64,000 nucleotides of DNA. Origin: Pannonibacter indicus. GTDB taxonomy: Bacteria > Pseudomonadota > Alphaproteobacteria > Rhizobiales > Stappiaceae. The position numbers and the translations under genes are program-made. This document shows, in pieces, positions 8,589-17,348 of this stretch (positions are counted from its first letter, which is position 1; every line of letters begins with the position of its first letter). The stretch lies in the NCBI RefSeq assembly GCF_001418225.1, contig NZ_LIPT01000001.1:582377-646376 (forward strand), given 5' to 3'. The notes below the pieces were generated by a model that did no database searches, was not told the DNA's origin, and worked only from the letters and a program-made list of their open reading frames with translations.

Positions 8589-10109
8589 ATGCGTTACCGT
8601 TCCAACCTGAAAACCTTCGCGCTGGCGATGGCTCTTTCCAGCACCCTGCTTTCAGGCACCGCCTTTGCCGCCGATGACAGCATCGACGTGGCAGGCCCCT
8701 TCGAGATCAAGGGTGCAGACCCCTCACTTTCCGGCAATATCTTCCTGGCCATGGACGTGGCCGAAACCCTGGTGAACACGGATCAGGACGGGCACCTGAC
8801 ACCGGGCCTCGCAGAGAGCTGGGCCGTGGAAAGCGATGGCCTCATCTGGCGTTTCAAGATGCAGGACGGCGCAATATTCCATGACGGCACCCCAGCGGAT
8901 GCGGCAGCGGCGGCCAATGCCCTCAACATCGCCCGCGCCAAGCCGGGCCTCTTGCAGCGTGCACCGATTGAAGCCATCGAAGCGGACGGCGAAGACCTTG
9001 TGGTGAAGCTGAAGGAGCCCTTCGCCGCCCTGCCCGCGTTCCTCGCCGAATACCGCTCGCAGGTCCTTGCTCCGGCCTCCTATGGCGCCGATGGCATGGC
9101 AACCTCGGTCATTGGCTCGGGCGCCTACAAGATCACCCTCCTGCAGGCGCCGGGCAAGATGGAAGCGGACCGCTTCGACCAGTACTGGGGCGGCCGGGCC
9201 AGGATCGGCAAGGCCACCTATAACTCCGTCAGCCGCGCCGAAACCCGCGCACTGATGGCCGAAAGCGGCGATGCCGACTATGTGCTGAACCTTGACCCGG
9301 CTTCTGTTGCACGGCTGAAGGACAAGGACGGACTGGACGTACGCTCCGTGCCGATCCCGCGCTCGCTGCTGGTCAAGGTCAACGCGGCCAACCCGAAGCT
9401 CAACACCGTGGAAGCCCGCAAGGCGCTGAGCCTTGCCATCGACCGGGAAGGCCTCGCCATCGCCGTGCTGCGCTATCAGGCCGGCGCCACTCAGCTGTTC
9501 CCGCCGTCCGTGGGCGACTGGCACAATGCGGCCCTTGCCCCGCTCGCCTATGACCCGGAGGCAGCTGCCGCACTGCTGGCAGAGCTGGGCTGGAAGGCCG
9601 GTTCCGATGGTATTCTCGAAAGGGACGGTGAGCGCTTCACACTGGAACTGCTGACCTATCCGGACCGGCCGGAGCTGCCGCTGGTGGCTGCCGTGCTGCA
9701 GCAGCAGTTACAGGAAGTGGGCATCGAACTGACCATCAACTCCACCAACTCCTCGGAAATCCCGGCCCGTCACAATGACGGCTCGCTGGAGCTGGCGCTG
9801 CTGGCCCGTAACTTCGCCCTCGTGCCGAACCCGATCGGCACCCTGTTGCAGGATTATGCCCCCAATGGCGACTGGGGCGCGATGAACTGGCAGAACGCCG
9901 GAATCGCGGACCTGCTGAAATCCATCGGCCGCAACGGCGGCAGCGCAGAGCAGTTCGCCACCGCAACCACCATCCTGCAGGAAGAGCTGCCGGTGCTGCC
10001 CATCGCCTGGTACCAGCAGAATGCCGCCATCTCCGGCAAGCTGCAGGGCGTGATGCTTGATCCCTACGAGCGCAAGCTCGGCCTGAAGGATGCGAGCTGG
10101 AAGAACTGA
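8589..10109 (+). CDS. ABC transporter substrate-binding protein, family 5 (peptide/nickel/opine type)
   Basis: Periplasmic solute receptor of the following permease and ATPase genes. The start at 8589 gives a signal peptide (MRYRSNLKTFALAMALSSTL, cleavage after GTAFA) and 506 residues. The family-5 pattern is visible: LTPGLAESWAVESDGLIWRF, then IFHDGTPADAAAAANAL, IGSGAYKI and, late, LPVLPIAWYQQNAAIS. The late segment resembles NikA/CntA-like receptors more than oligopeptide receptors, and the single-gene double ATPase agrees. Nickel, a metallophore complex or a short peptide are all possible ligands. Confidence 0.8.
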   Translation: MRYRSNLKTFALAMALSSTLLSGTAFAADDSIDVAGPFEIKGADPSLSGNIFLAMDVAETLVNTDQDGHLTPGLAESWAVESDGLIWRFKMQDGAIFHDGTPADAAAAANALNIARAKPGLLQRAPIEAIEADGEDLVVKLKEPFAALPAFLAEYRSQVLAPASYGADGMATSVIGSGAYKITLLQAPGKMEADRFDQYWGGRARIGKATYNSVSRAETRALMAESGDADYVLNLDPASVARLKDKDGLDVRSVPIPRSLLVKVNAANPKLNTVEARKALSLAIDREGLAIAVLRYQAGATQLFPPSVGDWHNAALAPLAYDPEAAAALLAELGWKAGSDGILERDGERFTLELLTYPDRPELPLVAAVLQQQLQEVGIELTINSTNSSEIPARHNDGSLELALLARNFALVPNPIGTLLQDYAPNGDWGAMNWQNAGIADLLKSIGRNGGSAEQFATATTILQEELPVLPIAWYQQNAAISGKLQGVMLDPYERKLGLKDASWKN

Positions 10110-11077
10110 TGTCCTCTCCTTCCCTTGCAACGCGTGCGGGCCGCTTTTCCGGCGGCCTTGCCATGCGGGCTGCACAGGCGGTGCTGGTGGCGCTGCTTGT
10201 CGGCATTCTCACCTTCCTGATGATGCAGAGCCTTCCTGGCGACATGGCCTACCGGATCGCCGCCGGACGCTATGGCTATGACATGGTGAGCGCCGCCGCC
10301 GCCGGTGCCGTGCGCCAGGAATTGGGGCTGAATCGTGGCCCCGTCACCGCCTTCTTCATCTGGATGCGGGATCTGGCCACCTTCGACCTCGGCAAGTCGC
10401 TGATTTCCGGCGAACCGGTGTGGCACGAAATCCGCCACCAGCTGGGTGCAAGCGTGCAGCTGGCCGGTGCGGCCATTCTGCTGTCCCTGTTCATGGGCCC
10501 GCCGCTTGGCATTCTCGCCGGGCTGAAGCCGGGCGGGATGCTGGACCGGGTGCTGCTGACGGTTTCGGCCGGCATCCGTGCGCTGCCGCAGTTCCTGCTG
10601 GCGCTGGTCTTGATCCTGCTCTTTGCCGTGCAGCTCGGCTGGCTGCCCGCCGCAGGGCACGGCAAGCCGGTGCATTTCGTGCTGCCCGCGGTCACCCTCG
10701 CCCTCGGCCTTGCCGCCTTTTCCGCCCGTGTCACGCGGGACGTGATGGCAGGCGTTGCCAAGGCCCCCTTTTACCAGTTCGCCAGAACCAAGGGCCTGAG
10801 CGAAACTCAGGTGCTGCTGCGCCACGGCTTGCGCAACATCGGCGCACCGGTCATCGCCTTCCTCGGCATGCAGTTCGTGACGCTGGTGGAAGGCGTCGTC
10901 ATCGTGGAAAGCATCTTCGGCTGGCCCGGCATCGGCCATGCGCTGGTTCATGCCATCTTCGGCCGTGACATCCCGATGGTGCAGGGCACCGCGCTGGTGC
11001 TGGGCCTCGGCTTCGTGCTGCTCAACACGCTTCTGGATCTCGTCATCCAGCGGATTGATCCCCGGAGGGCTGCCTGA
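10109..11077 (+). CDS. ABC transporter permease, DppB/NikB type
   Basis: First membrane subunit of the importer, 322 residues. It has the TM1 segment and the DppB-type extracytoplasmic domain (DMAYRIAAGRYG, RQELGLNRGPVTAF). The cytoplasmic EAA-like loop FARTKGLSETQVLLRHGLRN is near residue 220. Its ATG shares one base with the preceding stop (TGATG), showing translational coupling. Confidence 0.88.
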   Translation: MSSPSLATRAGRFSGGLAMRAAQAVLVALLVGILTFLMMQSLPGDMAYRIAAGRYGYDMVSAAAAGAVRQELGLNRGPVTAFFIWMRDLATFDLGKSLISGEPVWHEIRHQLGASVQLAGAAILLSLFMGPPLGILAGLKPGGMLDRVLLTVSAGIRALPQFLLALVLILLFAVQLGWLPAAGHGKPVHFVLPAVTLALGLAAFSARVTRDVMAGVAKAPFYQFARTKGLSETQVLLRHGLRNIGAPVIAFLGMQFVTLVEGVVIVESIFGWPGIGHALVHAIFGRDIPMVQGTALVLGLGFVLLNTLLDLVIQRIDPRRAA

Positions 11078-11892
11078 TGGATATCTCCGCAGTGCCGCTG
11101 CAGAGGCGCGGTTTCCGCCCCCTGCCCTTCTGGGCCGGGATCGTGCTCGTGGGCCTGCCTGTGCTTCTGGCCATCATCGCGCCGATGATCTCGCCGCTGA
11201 GCCCGGTGCGCCAGAGCCTGAGGCTGGCGCTTGCCGCCCCCGACCTTGCCGCCCCCTTCGGCTATGATCATCTGGGCCGCTCGCTGATGGCCCGCCTTGG
11301 CGAAGCCCTGCGCCTGTCGCTGACGGTGGCAGCGCTCAGCGCACTCAGCGCGGCAGCCATCGGCCTTGCCCTTGGCGTCACCGCCAGCCGCAAGGGCGGC
11401 ATGACCGACCGGCTGCTGACGCTGCTGGCCGATTCCGTCATGGCCATTCCCGGCCTGCTGATCGTGCTGATGGTGGGCGTCATCGTGCCGTGGAAACCGC
11501 TCGCTTTCTGGCTCGGCCTGACGCTGGTTCTGTGGGTCGAGTTCTTCCGCCTCGCCCGCGCCGCCTCACGGCCCATCTTTGCCTCTCCGGCGGTTCAGGC
11601 GTCTGGCCTCCTCGGTTTCGGCAAGGCCTACATATTCCGCCGTCATGTCTGGCCGGAACTGGCACCTGTCATGCTGACCTCCACCGCCTTCGGCATGGCC
11701 ACCTGCATCATGACCATTGCCGCACTCGGCTTTGTCAGCGCCGGCGTGCGCCCGCCCACCCCGGAACTCGGCCAGATGATGGTGGAGCTGATGCCCTATT
11801 GGCACGAAGCGCCCTGGGCGCTGCTGCAGCCGGTCGCCGCCATCTTCAGCCTCATCCTTGGCCTCAACCTGATCGCAGGCTCGCGCGCATGA
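11077..11892 (+). CDS. ABC transporter permease, DppC/NikC type
   Basis: Second membrane subunit, 271 residues. It has an N-terminal TM, then the PFGYDHLGRSLMARL motif typical of the DppC family, and an EAA-like loop around SGLLGFGKAYIFRRHVWPE. It is coupled by one-base overlap to the upstream permease and by ATGA to the ATPase gene. Confidence 0.88.
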   Translation: MDISAVPLQRRGFRPLPFWAGIVLVGLPVLLAIIAPMISPLSPVRQSLRLALAAPDLAAPFGYDHLGRSLMARLGEALRLSLTVAALSALSAAAIGLALGVTASRKGGMTDRLLTLLADSVMAIPGLLIVLMVGVIVPWKPLAFWLGLTLVLWVEFFRLARAASRPIFASPAVQASGLLGFGKAYIFRRHVWPELAPVMLTSTAFGMATCIMTIAALGFVSAGVRPPTPELGQMMVELMPYWHEAPWALLQPVAAIFSLILGLNLIAGSRA

Positions 11893-13286
11893 CACATTCC
11901 GTTTCCATCCGAAATCTGAGTGTCCTGGCGGGCAAGGACGTGCTCGTGCAGCCCGTGTCGCTGGAGCTGCAACCCGGACGGCCGCTGACAATCCTTGGTG
12001 AAACCGGCTCGGGCAAGAGCCTGCTGCTGCAGGCCGTGCTCGGCACCCTGCCGGAGGGCCTCACCGCCACGGGCGAAGTCCTGTTCGAGGGCCAGCGCTT
12101 TGCCGCAGGCGATGCGGATGCCATCCGCCCCCTGTGGGGCCGTCTTCTCGCCATCCTGCCGCAGGAACCCTGGCTTGCGCTCGACCCGCTGATGCGCGGA
12201 GCGGAGCAGATCCGCGAGACCCATGCCCTGGTCGGTGGCGCCGCCGATGCGCGCGCCATGACGGCAGAAGACCTTTCAAGCCTCGGCCTCGCCGGGTCCG
12301 GTGCCAAGCGGCCCCATGAGCTGTCCGGCGGCATGGCACAGCGGCTGGCCTTTGCCGTGGCACGGGCTGGCGGCGGACGGCTGATCTTTGCCGACGAGCC
12401 AACCAAGGGGCTGGATGCTGCCCGGCGCGATGACGTCGCCCGCATGCTGCTGCAAGGCCTTGGCACGGATGGCGCGCTGCTGACCATCACCCATGATCTG
12501 GAGCTTGCCCGCCAGCTGGGCGGGGACTTCATGATCATGAAGGAGGGGCAGATCACCGATCAGGGCAGGACGGAAGACCTGCTCTCGTCCGAACGGCCGG
12601 CCTATACGCGGAAACTGGCGCAGAGCGACCCGCTGCACTGGCCAAAGCGCGCCTCTACCCGCAAGGACGGCACACCTGTCCTGACCGCAGAAGGCGTGGC
12701 CGCCTCGCGCGGCGGGCGGCGGCTGTTCTCAGGCGTCAGCCTCACTGTTCAGCCCGGTGGGATCACCGGTATCACCGGCCCCTCCGGCTGCGGCAAGTCC
12801 ACGCTGGGGGATATTCTCATCGGCCTGATGAAGCCGGACGAAGGCCGGATCGAGCGCAAGACAGCATCAGGACGTCCGCTGTTCCAGAAGCTCTATCAGG
12901 ACCCGCCCGCCAGCTTCCCGCGCCATTCCACCATGCAACAGCTCGTCACGGACCTCATCCGCCTGCACAAGCTGGACCGCGGCCGCGTTGCCCCCCTCAT
13001 GAAACAGCTGGGCCTCGCAAACCGTTTGCTGACCCGGCGTGCAGACGAGATTTCCGGCGGAGAATTGCAGCGCTTTTCCATGCTGCGGGCGCTGTTGCTG
13101 GACCCTGTCCTGCTCTTTGCCGACGAGCCCACGTCCCGCCTCGACCCTATCACCCAGAAGGACACCATCACCCTGCTGACGGACATCGTGGCCGGACAGG
13201 GCCTGGCGCTGATCCTCGTCAGCCATGACGCAAATCTGGTGGGAGCCATCGCGGACAACACACTACGGCTGGCGGCAGCCGAGTAA
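11889..13286 (+). CDS. ABC transporter ATPase with two nucleotide-binding domains (NikD+NikE/DppD+DppF fusion)
   Basis: Powers the importer with two ATPase domains in one 465-residue chain. The start at 11889 overlaps the permease stop as ATGA. A longer open frame upstream overlaps the permease gene and is rejected. Domain 1 has Walker A GETGSGKS near residue 35, signature LSGGMAQRLAFAVARA and Walker B LIFADEPT. Domain 2 has Walker A GPSGCGKST near residue 300, signature ISGGELQRFSMLRALL and Walker B LLFADEPT. Both halves keep their motifs. A hairpin terminator follows. Confidence 0.9.
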   Translation: MTHSVSIRNLSVLAGKDVLVQPVSLELQPGRPLTILGETGSGKSLLLQAVLGTLPEGLTATGEVLFEGQRFAAGDADAIRPLWGRLLAILPQEPWLALDPLMRGAEQIRETHALVGGAADARAMTAEDLSSLGLAGSGAKRPHELSGGMAQRLAFAVARAGGGRLIFADEPTKGLDAARRDDVARMLLQGLGTDGALLTITHDLELARQLGGDFMIMKEGQITDQGRTEDLLSSERPAYTRKLAQSDPLHWPKRASTRKDGTPVLTAEGVAASRGGRRLFSGVSLTVQPGGITGITGPSGCGKSTLGDILIGLMKPDEGRIERKTASGRPLFQKLYQDPPASFPRHSTMQQLVTDLIRLHKLDRGRVAPLMKQLGLANRLLTRRADEISGGELQRFSMLRALLLDPVLLFADEPTSRLDPITQKDTITLLTDIVAGQGLALILVSHDANLVGAIADNTLRLAAAE

Positions 13287-13310
13287 AGGCAGGCCCTGCG
13301 AAGAAACGAG

Positions 13311-13339
13311 AGGGACGCTCATCCGGACGTCCCTTTTTT
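13311..13339 (+). terminator. Rho-independent terminator of the peptide/nickel-type importer
   Basis: Stem AGGGACG (13311-13317) / CGTCCCT (13328-13334) followed by a run of six T. Confidence 0.9.
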
Positions 13340-13377
13340 ACTGTAAGAACTACGGAAGATAGAGGTGTTTGCTCCGC

Positions 13378-13426
13378 TTTGCGCGCAAATAGCGCAAAAT
13401 AGCGCCACTCCGCAGCGAAGTGCGGA
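13378..13426. promoter_or_regulatory. Repeats and small hairpin upstream of the AGCS symporter
   Basis: The gap 13287-13505 holds a perfect palindrome TTTGCGCGCAAA (13378-13389), overlapped by a direct repeat AAATAGCGC at 13387-13395 and 13397-13405, ten bases apart. A hairpin TCCGCA/TGCGGA with GCGAAG loop follows (13409-13426). The one-helical-turn spacing suggests a regulator site. No known riboswitch core was recognised. Confidence 0.4.
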
Positions 13427-13505
13427 ATCCTTAAGTAGCAATACTCACTTTAAAACAGTGGGGATGAATAGCGGCCAATTCAAGGCCGGTGGTCAGGAGG
13501 AAACC

Positions 13506-14936
13506 ATGGAGTACATTCAGTCGTTCTTCGGCTTGATTGACAATTTGACGTGGGGATGGGCGCTCATTCCGATCCTCGTCGTGTTCGGTGTGTTCATCAC
13601 CATCATGTCGGGCTTCGTGCAGTTCGAGTTTTTCGGGCGCATGTTCCGTGTGCTCGGTTCCAATGCCAACAACTCCGATCCCAACACCATCTCCGCACGT
13701 GAGGCCCTGCTTGTCTCCGTCGGCGGACGCGTGGGCGGCGGCAACATTGCCGGCGTGGCCGTGGCCATTACCCTCGGTGGGCCGGGCGCCGTGTTCTGGA
13801 TGTGGGCGATTGCCCTTTGCGGCATGGCAACCAGCCTGATCGAGTGCACCCTTGCCCAGCTCTACAAGAACAAGGAACCCGGCGGCAGCTTCCGCGGTGG
13901 CCCGGCCGACTACATCCGCCGCGGTCTTGGCCAGCGCTACAACTGGCTCGCCATCGTCTATGGCATCTGCCTGCTGGCCTCCTTCGGTTTCGGCTTCAAC
14001 GCCTTCCAGGGCAACACCATGGCCGGCGCCGTGCAGGATTCCCTCGGCATCGAGCGCATGTATTCCGCCTTTGCCATCACAGCCCTGACCGGCCTCGTGA
14101 TCTTCGGCGGTATCAAGCGCATTGCCAAGGCGGCCGATGTTGTCGTGCCGGTCATGGCAGTCGGCTACATCACACTGGCTCTGGTCATCATCCTGCTGAA
14201 CATCACCGAAGTGCCCTCGATGCTGCTGCACATCGTCCGCTCCGCCTTCGGCTTTGAAGAAGCGGTGGCTGGCGGTATGGGTGCGGCCATTGCCCAGGGC
14301 CTGCGCCGCGGCCTGTTCTCAAACGAAGCCGGCCTCGGCTCGGCTCCCAACGTTGCAGCAACCGCGCTCGTCCGCCACCCGGTCAGCCAGGGCATTACCC
14401 AGTCGCTGTCGGTGTTCATCGACACCATCCTGATCTGCACCTGCACGGCGCTGATCATCCTGCTGGGCGATGTCTACGTGCCGGGCGCGCAGGGCATCGA
14501 CGGCGTGGTTCTGACGCAGCAGTCGCTGGTCAGCCATGTGGGGGAATGGTCCAAGTATGCCCTCACTGCAGCCATCCTGCTCTTTGCCTTCTCGTCGATC
14601 ATCTACAACTACTACCTCGGTGAGAACGCATTGGCCGTCGTCACCCGCTCCAAGCCGGCCATCTTCGTCCTGCGCCTGCTGATCCTCGGCGTGGTGTTCC
14701 TCGGCGCCGTCGCTCCGCAGGCCACCTCGGTGTTCTTCTTCTCCGATCCGATGATGGGCCTGCTGGCGCTGGTCAACCTGATCGCCATCATCATGCTGTT
14801 CCCGATTGCAATGCGGGTTATCGATGACTACCGGGCACAACTGAAGGCAGGCGTTGCCCGCCCGGTCCTCGATCCGGCCAAGTTCAACGACCTCGACCTT
14901 GACCGCAAGGCCTGGGACCCGAGCATCTGGAAGTAA
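13506..14936 (+). CDS. Sodium:amino acid symporter, AGCS (alanine/glycine) family
   Basis: Inner-membrane Na+-coupled uptake of a small amino acid. The ATG at 13506 is set by AGGAGG at 13495-13500; a longer frame starting at 13365 is not supported. It has 476 residues and about eleven hydrophobic segments. Family motifs are GRVGGGNIAGVAVAITLGG near residue 80 and RRGLFSNEAGLGSAPN near residue 270. Followed by aspartase and asparaginase genes, it may bring in aspartate, asparagine or alanine; the substrate is inferred from context only. Confidence 0.92.
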   Translation: MEYIQSFFGLIDNLTWGWALIPILVVFGVFITIMSGFVQFEFFGRMFRVLGSNANNSDPNTISAREALLVSVGGRVGGGNIAGVAVAITLGGPGAVFWMWAIALCGMATSLIECTLAQLYKNKEPGGSFRGGPADYIRRGLGQRYNWLAIVYGICLLASFGFGFNAFQGNTMAGAVQDSLGIERMYSAFAITALTGLVIFGGIKRIAKAADVVVPVMAVGYITLALVIILLNITEVPSMLLHIVRSAFGFEEAVAGGMGAAIAQGLRRGLFSNEAGLGSAPNVAATALVRHPVSQGITQSLSVFIDTILICTCTALIILLGDVYVPGAQGIDGVVLTQQSLVSHVGEWSKYALTAAILLFAFSSIIYNYYLGENALAVVTRSKPAIFVLRLLILGVVFLGAVAPQATSVFFFSDPMMGLLALVNLIAIIMLFPIAMRVIDDYRAQLKAGVARPVLDPAKFNDLDLDRKAWDPSIWK

Positions 14937-14952
14937 TCCGGACAGAAATCTC

Positions 14953-14977
14953 ATGGGCCGCCAACTGGCGGCCCATT
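14953..14977 (+). terminator. Hairpin between symporter and aspA
   Basis: Perfect 10-bp stem ATGGGCCGCC (14953-14962) / GGCGGCCCAT (14967-14976) with AACT loop. Only two or three T follow, so it may be a partial terminator or an mRNA stabiliser before aspA. Confidence 0.55.
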
Positions 14978-15007
14978 TCACATTCCCGATATTGTTGTGA
15001 TAGAGCG

Positions 15008-16381
15008 ATGCAACAGCAGATGCGTATCGAAGAAGACAGTCTTGGCCGCATGTCCCTGCCGGCAGACTGTGTGTGGGGCATTCATACCGCCCGCGCCATC
15101 GAGAACTTCCCGATTTCCGGCATTCCGCTCAGCGCCTTTCCGGAATTCGTCCGGGCGCTGGCTTGGGTGAAGAAGGCCGCCGCTGCCGCCAACCTTGCCC
15201 TCGGCGTGCTGCCGCAGGCAAAGCATGACGTGATTGCCTCAGTCTGCGACGAGATCATCGCAGGCCACCATCACGAGCATTTCCGGGTGGACATGATCCA
15301 GGGCGGGGCCGGCACCTCGACCAACATGAACACCAACGAGGTGATCGCCAACCTTGGCCTCATCCGCATGGGCTACCGGCCGGGCGACTATGCCCAGCTG
15401 CACCCCAATGACGATGTGAACAGGTCGCAGTCCACCAACGACGTCTACCCGACGGCCCTGCGCCTTGCCATCGTCAGCCAGTGCGAGGACTTCCGTCAGG
15501 CACAGACCCGGCTTGCAGGCGCCTTTGCAGAGCGCGCCGAAGCCTTTGCCAATGTGCGCAAGATCGGCCGCACCCAGCTGCAGGATGCGGTGCCGATGAC
15601 CCTCGGCATGGAGTTCGCCGGCTTTGCCGCGACCATCCGCGAGGACATCGACATCATCGGCCGCCTGTCGGAACTGCTGCTGGAGGTGAACCTTGGCGGC
15701 ACGGCCATCGGCACCCGCGTCAACACACCGGACGGCTATGCCGAACGGGCGGTGGAGGAACTGTCGGCCGTCTGCGGCATGAAGGTGAAGCTTGCAACCG
15801 ACCTTGTGGAAGCCTCATCCGATGCCGGTGCCTATGTCACTTTCTCCGGCGTACTGAAGCGCATTGCGGTGAAGCTGTCGAAGATCTGCAACGACCTGCG
15901 GCTTCTGTCCTCCGGTCCGCGCTCGGGCTTCAACGAGATCCGCCTGCCGCCGATGCAGGCCGGCAGCTCGATCATGCCGGGCAAGATCAACCCGGTGATC
16001 CCGGAAGTGGTCAATCAGGTGGCCTTCCAGGTGATCGGCAACGACCTGACCGTCACCATGGCCGCCGAGGCCGGGCAGCTGCAGCTCAATGCCTTCGAAC
16101 CGGTGATCATCCTCAACGTGCTCCAGTCCATGCGCATCCTTATGCGCGCCATGGACACGCTGAACGAGCGCTGCGTCAGCGGCATCGAGGCCAATGTAGC
16201 CCAGTGCGAAGGCACGCTGGAAAACTCGCTGGTGCTGGCCACCATGCTGGTGCCGCACATTGGCTACGCCAAGGCCGCCAAGGTGGCCAAGACCGCGCTC
16301 TCCGAAAACGCCAGCGTCACCGAAACCGCCGTCAAGCTTGGCTTTGGCACGGCGGAGGAAATCACTGCCATGCTGCAGTGA
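15008..16381 (+). CDS. aspA: Aspartate ammonia-lyase (aspartase)
   Basis: Reversibly deaminates L-aspartate to fumarate and ammonia. It has 457 residues, usual for the fumarase/aspartase superfamily. The signature GSSIMPGKINPVIPEVVNQV begins near residue 319, and GGAGTSTNMNTNEVIANL, the substrate loop, lies near residue 100. An in-frame ATG 12 bases in is an alternative start. The adjacent symporter, asparaginase and racemase genes support an aspartate-feeding role over fumarate hydration. Confidence 0.93.
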   Translation: MQQQMRIEEDSLGRMSLPADCVWGIHTARAIENFPISGIPLSAFPEFVRALAWVKKAAAAANLALGVLPQAKHDVIASVCDEIIAGHHHEHFRVDMIQGGAGTSTNMNTNEVIANLGLIRMGYRPGDYAQLHPNDDVNRSQSTNDVYPTALRLAIVSQCEDFRQAQTRLAGAFAERAEAFANVRKIGRTQLQDAVPMTLGMEFAGFAATIREDIDIIGRLSELLLEVNLGGTAIGTRVNTPDGYAERAVEELSAVCGMKVKLATDLVEASSDAGAYVTFSGVLKRIAVKLSKICNDLRLLSSGPRSGFNEIRLPPMQAGSSIMPGKINPVIPEVVNQVAFQVIGNDLTVTMAAEAGQLQLNAFEPVIILNVLQSMRILMRAMDTLNERCVSGIEANVAQCEGTLENSLVLATMLVPHIGYAKAAKVAKTALSENASVTETAVKLGFGTAEEITAMLQ

Positions 16382-16442
16382 TACGGCAAGGGGCGGTCCA
16401 AGCCCACCCAGCGCCGCCCCTTGCCACCTTCGGGAAACACAC

Positions 16443-16476
16443 AAAACCCGCCGCCCCCTATGGAGCGGCGGTGTTT
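16443..16476. terminator. Bidirectional terminator between aspA and asparaginase
   Basis: CCGCCGC (16448-16454) pairs with GCGGCGG (16465-16471), flanked by AAAAC on the left and GTGTTT on the right. It can therefore stop transcription from both convergent genes. Confidence 0.7.
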
Positions 16477-16502
16477 CGTGTTTCAGGCGGTACTTCCGCT
16501 GC

Positions 16503-17348
16503 TCAATTCAGCCACAGCCGCACCAGCGCGGCTTCCGGCGTTTCGAGGCCGCCGTTTTCGACGCCGCAGGACCACAGGCCGGCTCCCGCGGCATAGCCGC
16601 CGGGGATAAGGCCACCCTGCTCGCACTGGCTGACGGCGCGGATGCGCTTGCCGGAGGCCACGGCATCGCGCAAGGCGCCAAGAACGTCCTCGCAGGACAT
16701 GGCCGTACCCGAGCCGAAGACGCGCAGCACCGCCCCGTCCAGTTCGGCAAGCGCCGCCCGCAGCATCGCGGCGGGCAGGCCCGGTGACAAGGAGAGGACA
16801 GCGATGCGCCGGTCCTCGAAGCGGCGGCGGGCGGGCAGGCCCGGCTTCAGCTGCGGCGTGGCGCGGAAGGCATCGGCATCCTGGCTATCGTGTTTCACCA
16901 GCCCTTCGGCGGGCATCAGCTTGCCGTTGAAAGCCAGCCACACGCCTTCACCCGGCTGAAAGGCCGCGCCGATGGCAAGATCGAGATTGCCTTCCGCGTC
17001 ACCGCCGTGATGCAGCGGCACCATGGAGCCGCACAGCACCACATGCCGGCCAAGACCCGCCAGCGCCTGCGACAGGGCCGCACCCGTAAAGGCCATGGTA
17101 TCGGTGCCATGGGTGATGATCACCGGCGCACCGGGATGGGCCTCTATGGCATCCAGCATTTCGTTCCAGTGAGACGGCCCGACATTTGAACTGTCCAGCA
17201 GCGGGGTAAAGACGTGGGTGGCCAGCACCGCGCTTTCCGGCAGGCGGGCTTTCAGCGCCTCTTCCACGATCCCTGCCACGGGCGCAAGACCGTGATCGGT
17301 GTCACCCATGCCGATGGTGCCACCCGTATGTATCAGCAGAAGTTCCAT
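16503..17348 (-). CDS. Type I/II L-asparaginase family protein
   Basis: Hydrolyses L-asparagine to aspartate and ammonia, feeding aspartase. The start at 17348 is chosen because this ATG overlaps the upstream racemase stop by one base (TGATG); a GTG lies one codon earlier. The 281 residues lack a signal peptide, so it is cytoplasmic and slightly shorter than typical bacterial asparaginases. The first catalytic motif HTGGTIG holds Thr11. The second motif ITHGTDTMAFT holds the Thr-Asp pair. Confidence 0.88.
   Translation of the reverse strand: MELLLIHTGGTIGMGDTDHGLAPVAGIVEEALKARLPESAVLATHVFTPLLDSSNVGPSHWNEMLDAIEAHPGAPVIITHGTDTMAFTGAALSQALAGLGRHVVLCGSMVPLHHGGDAEGNLDLAIGAAFQPGEGVWLAFNGKLMPAEGLVKHDSQDADAFRATPQLKPGLPARRRFEDRRIAVLSLSPGLPAAMLRAALAELDGAVLRVFGSGTAMSCEDVLGALRDAVASGKRIRAVSQCEQGGLIPGGYAAGAGLWSCGVENGGLETPEAALVRLWLN

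Noticed and set aside
11490..11888. N-terminal extension of the double-domain ATPase
   Set aside because: This part overlaps the permease coding region in another frame and has no ATPase similarity; the ATGA-coupled start at 11889 is better.
13340..13505. Glycine riboswitch before the AGCS symporter
   Set aside because: Such symporters often have one, but the conserved glycine aptamer core was not seen; only short repeats and a 6-bp hairpin are present.
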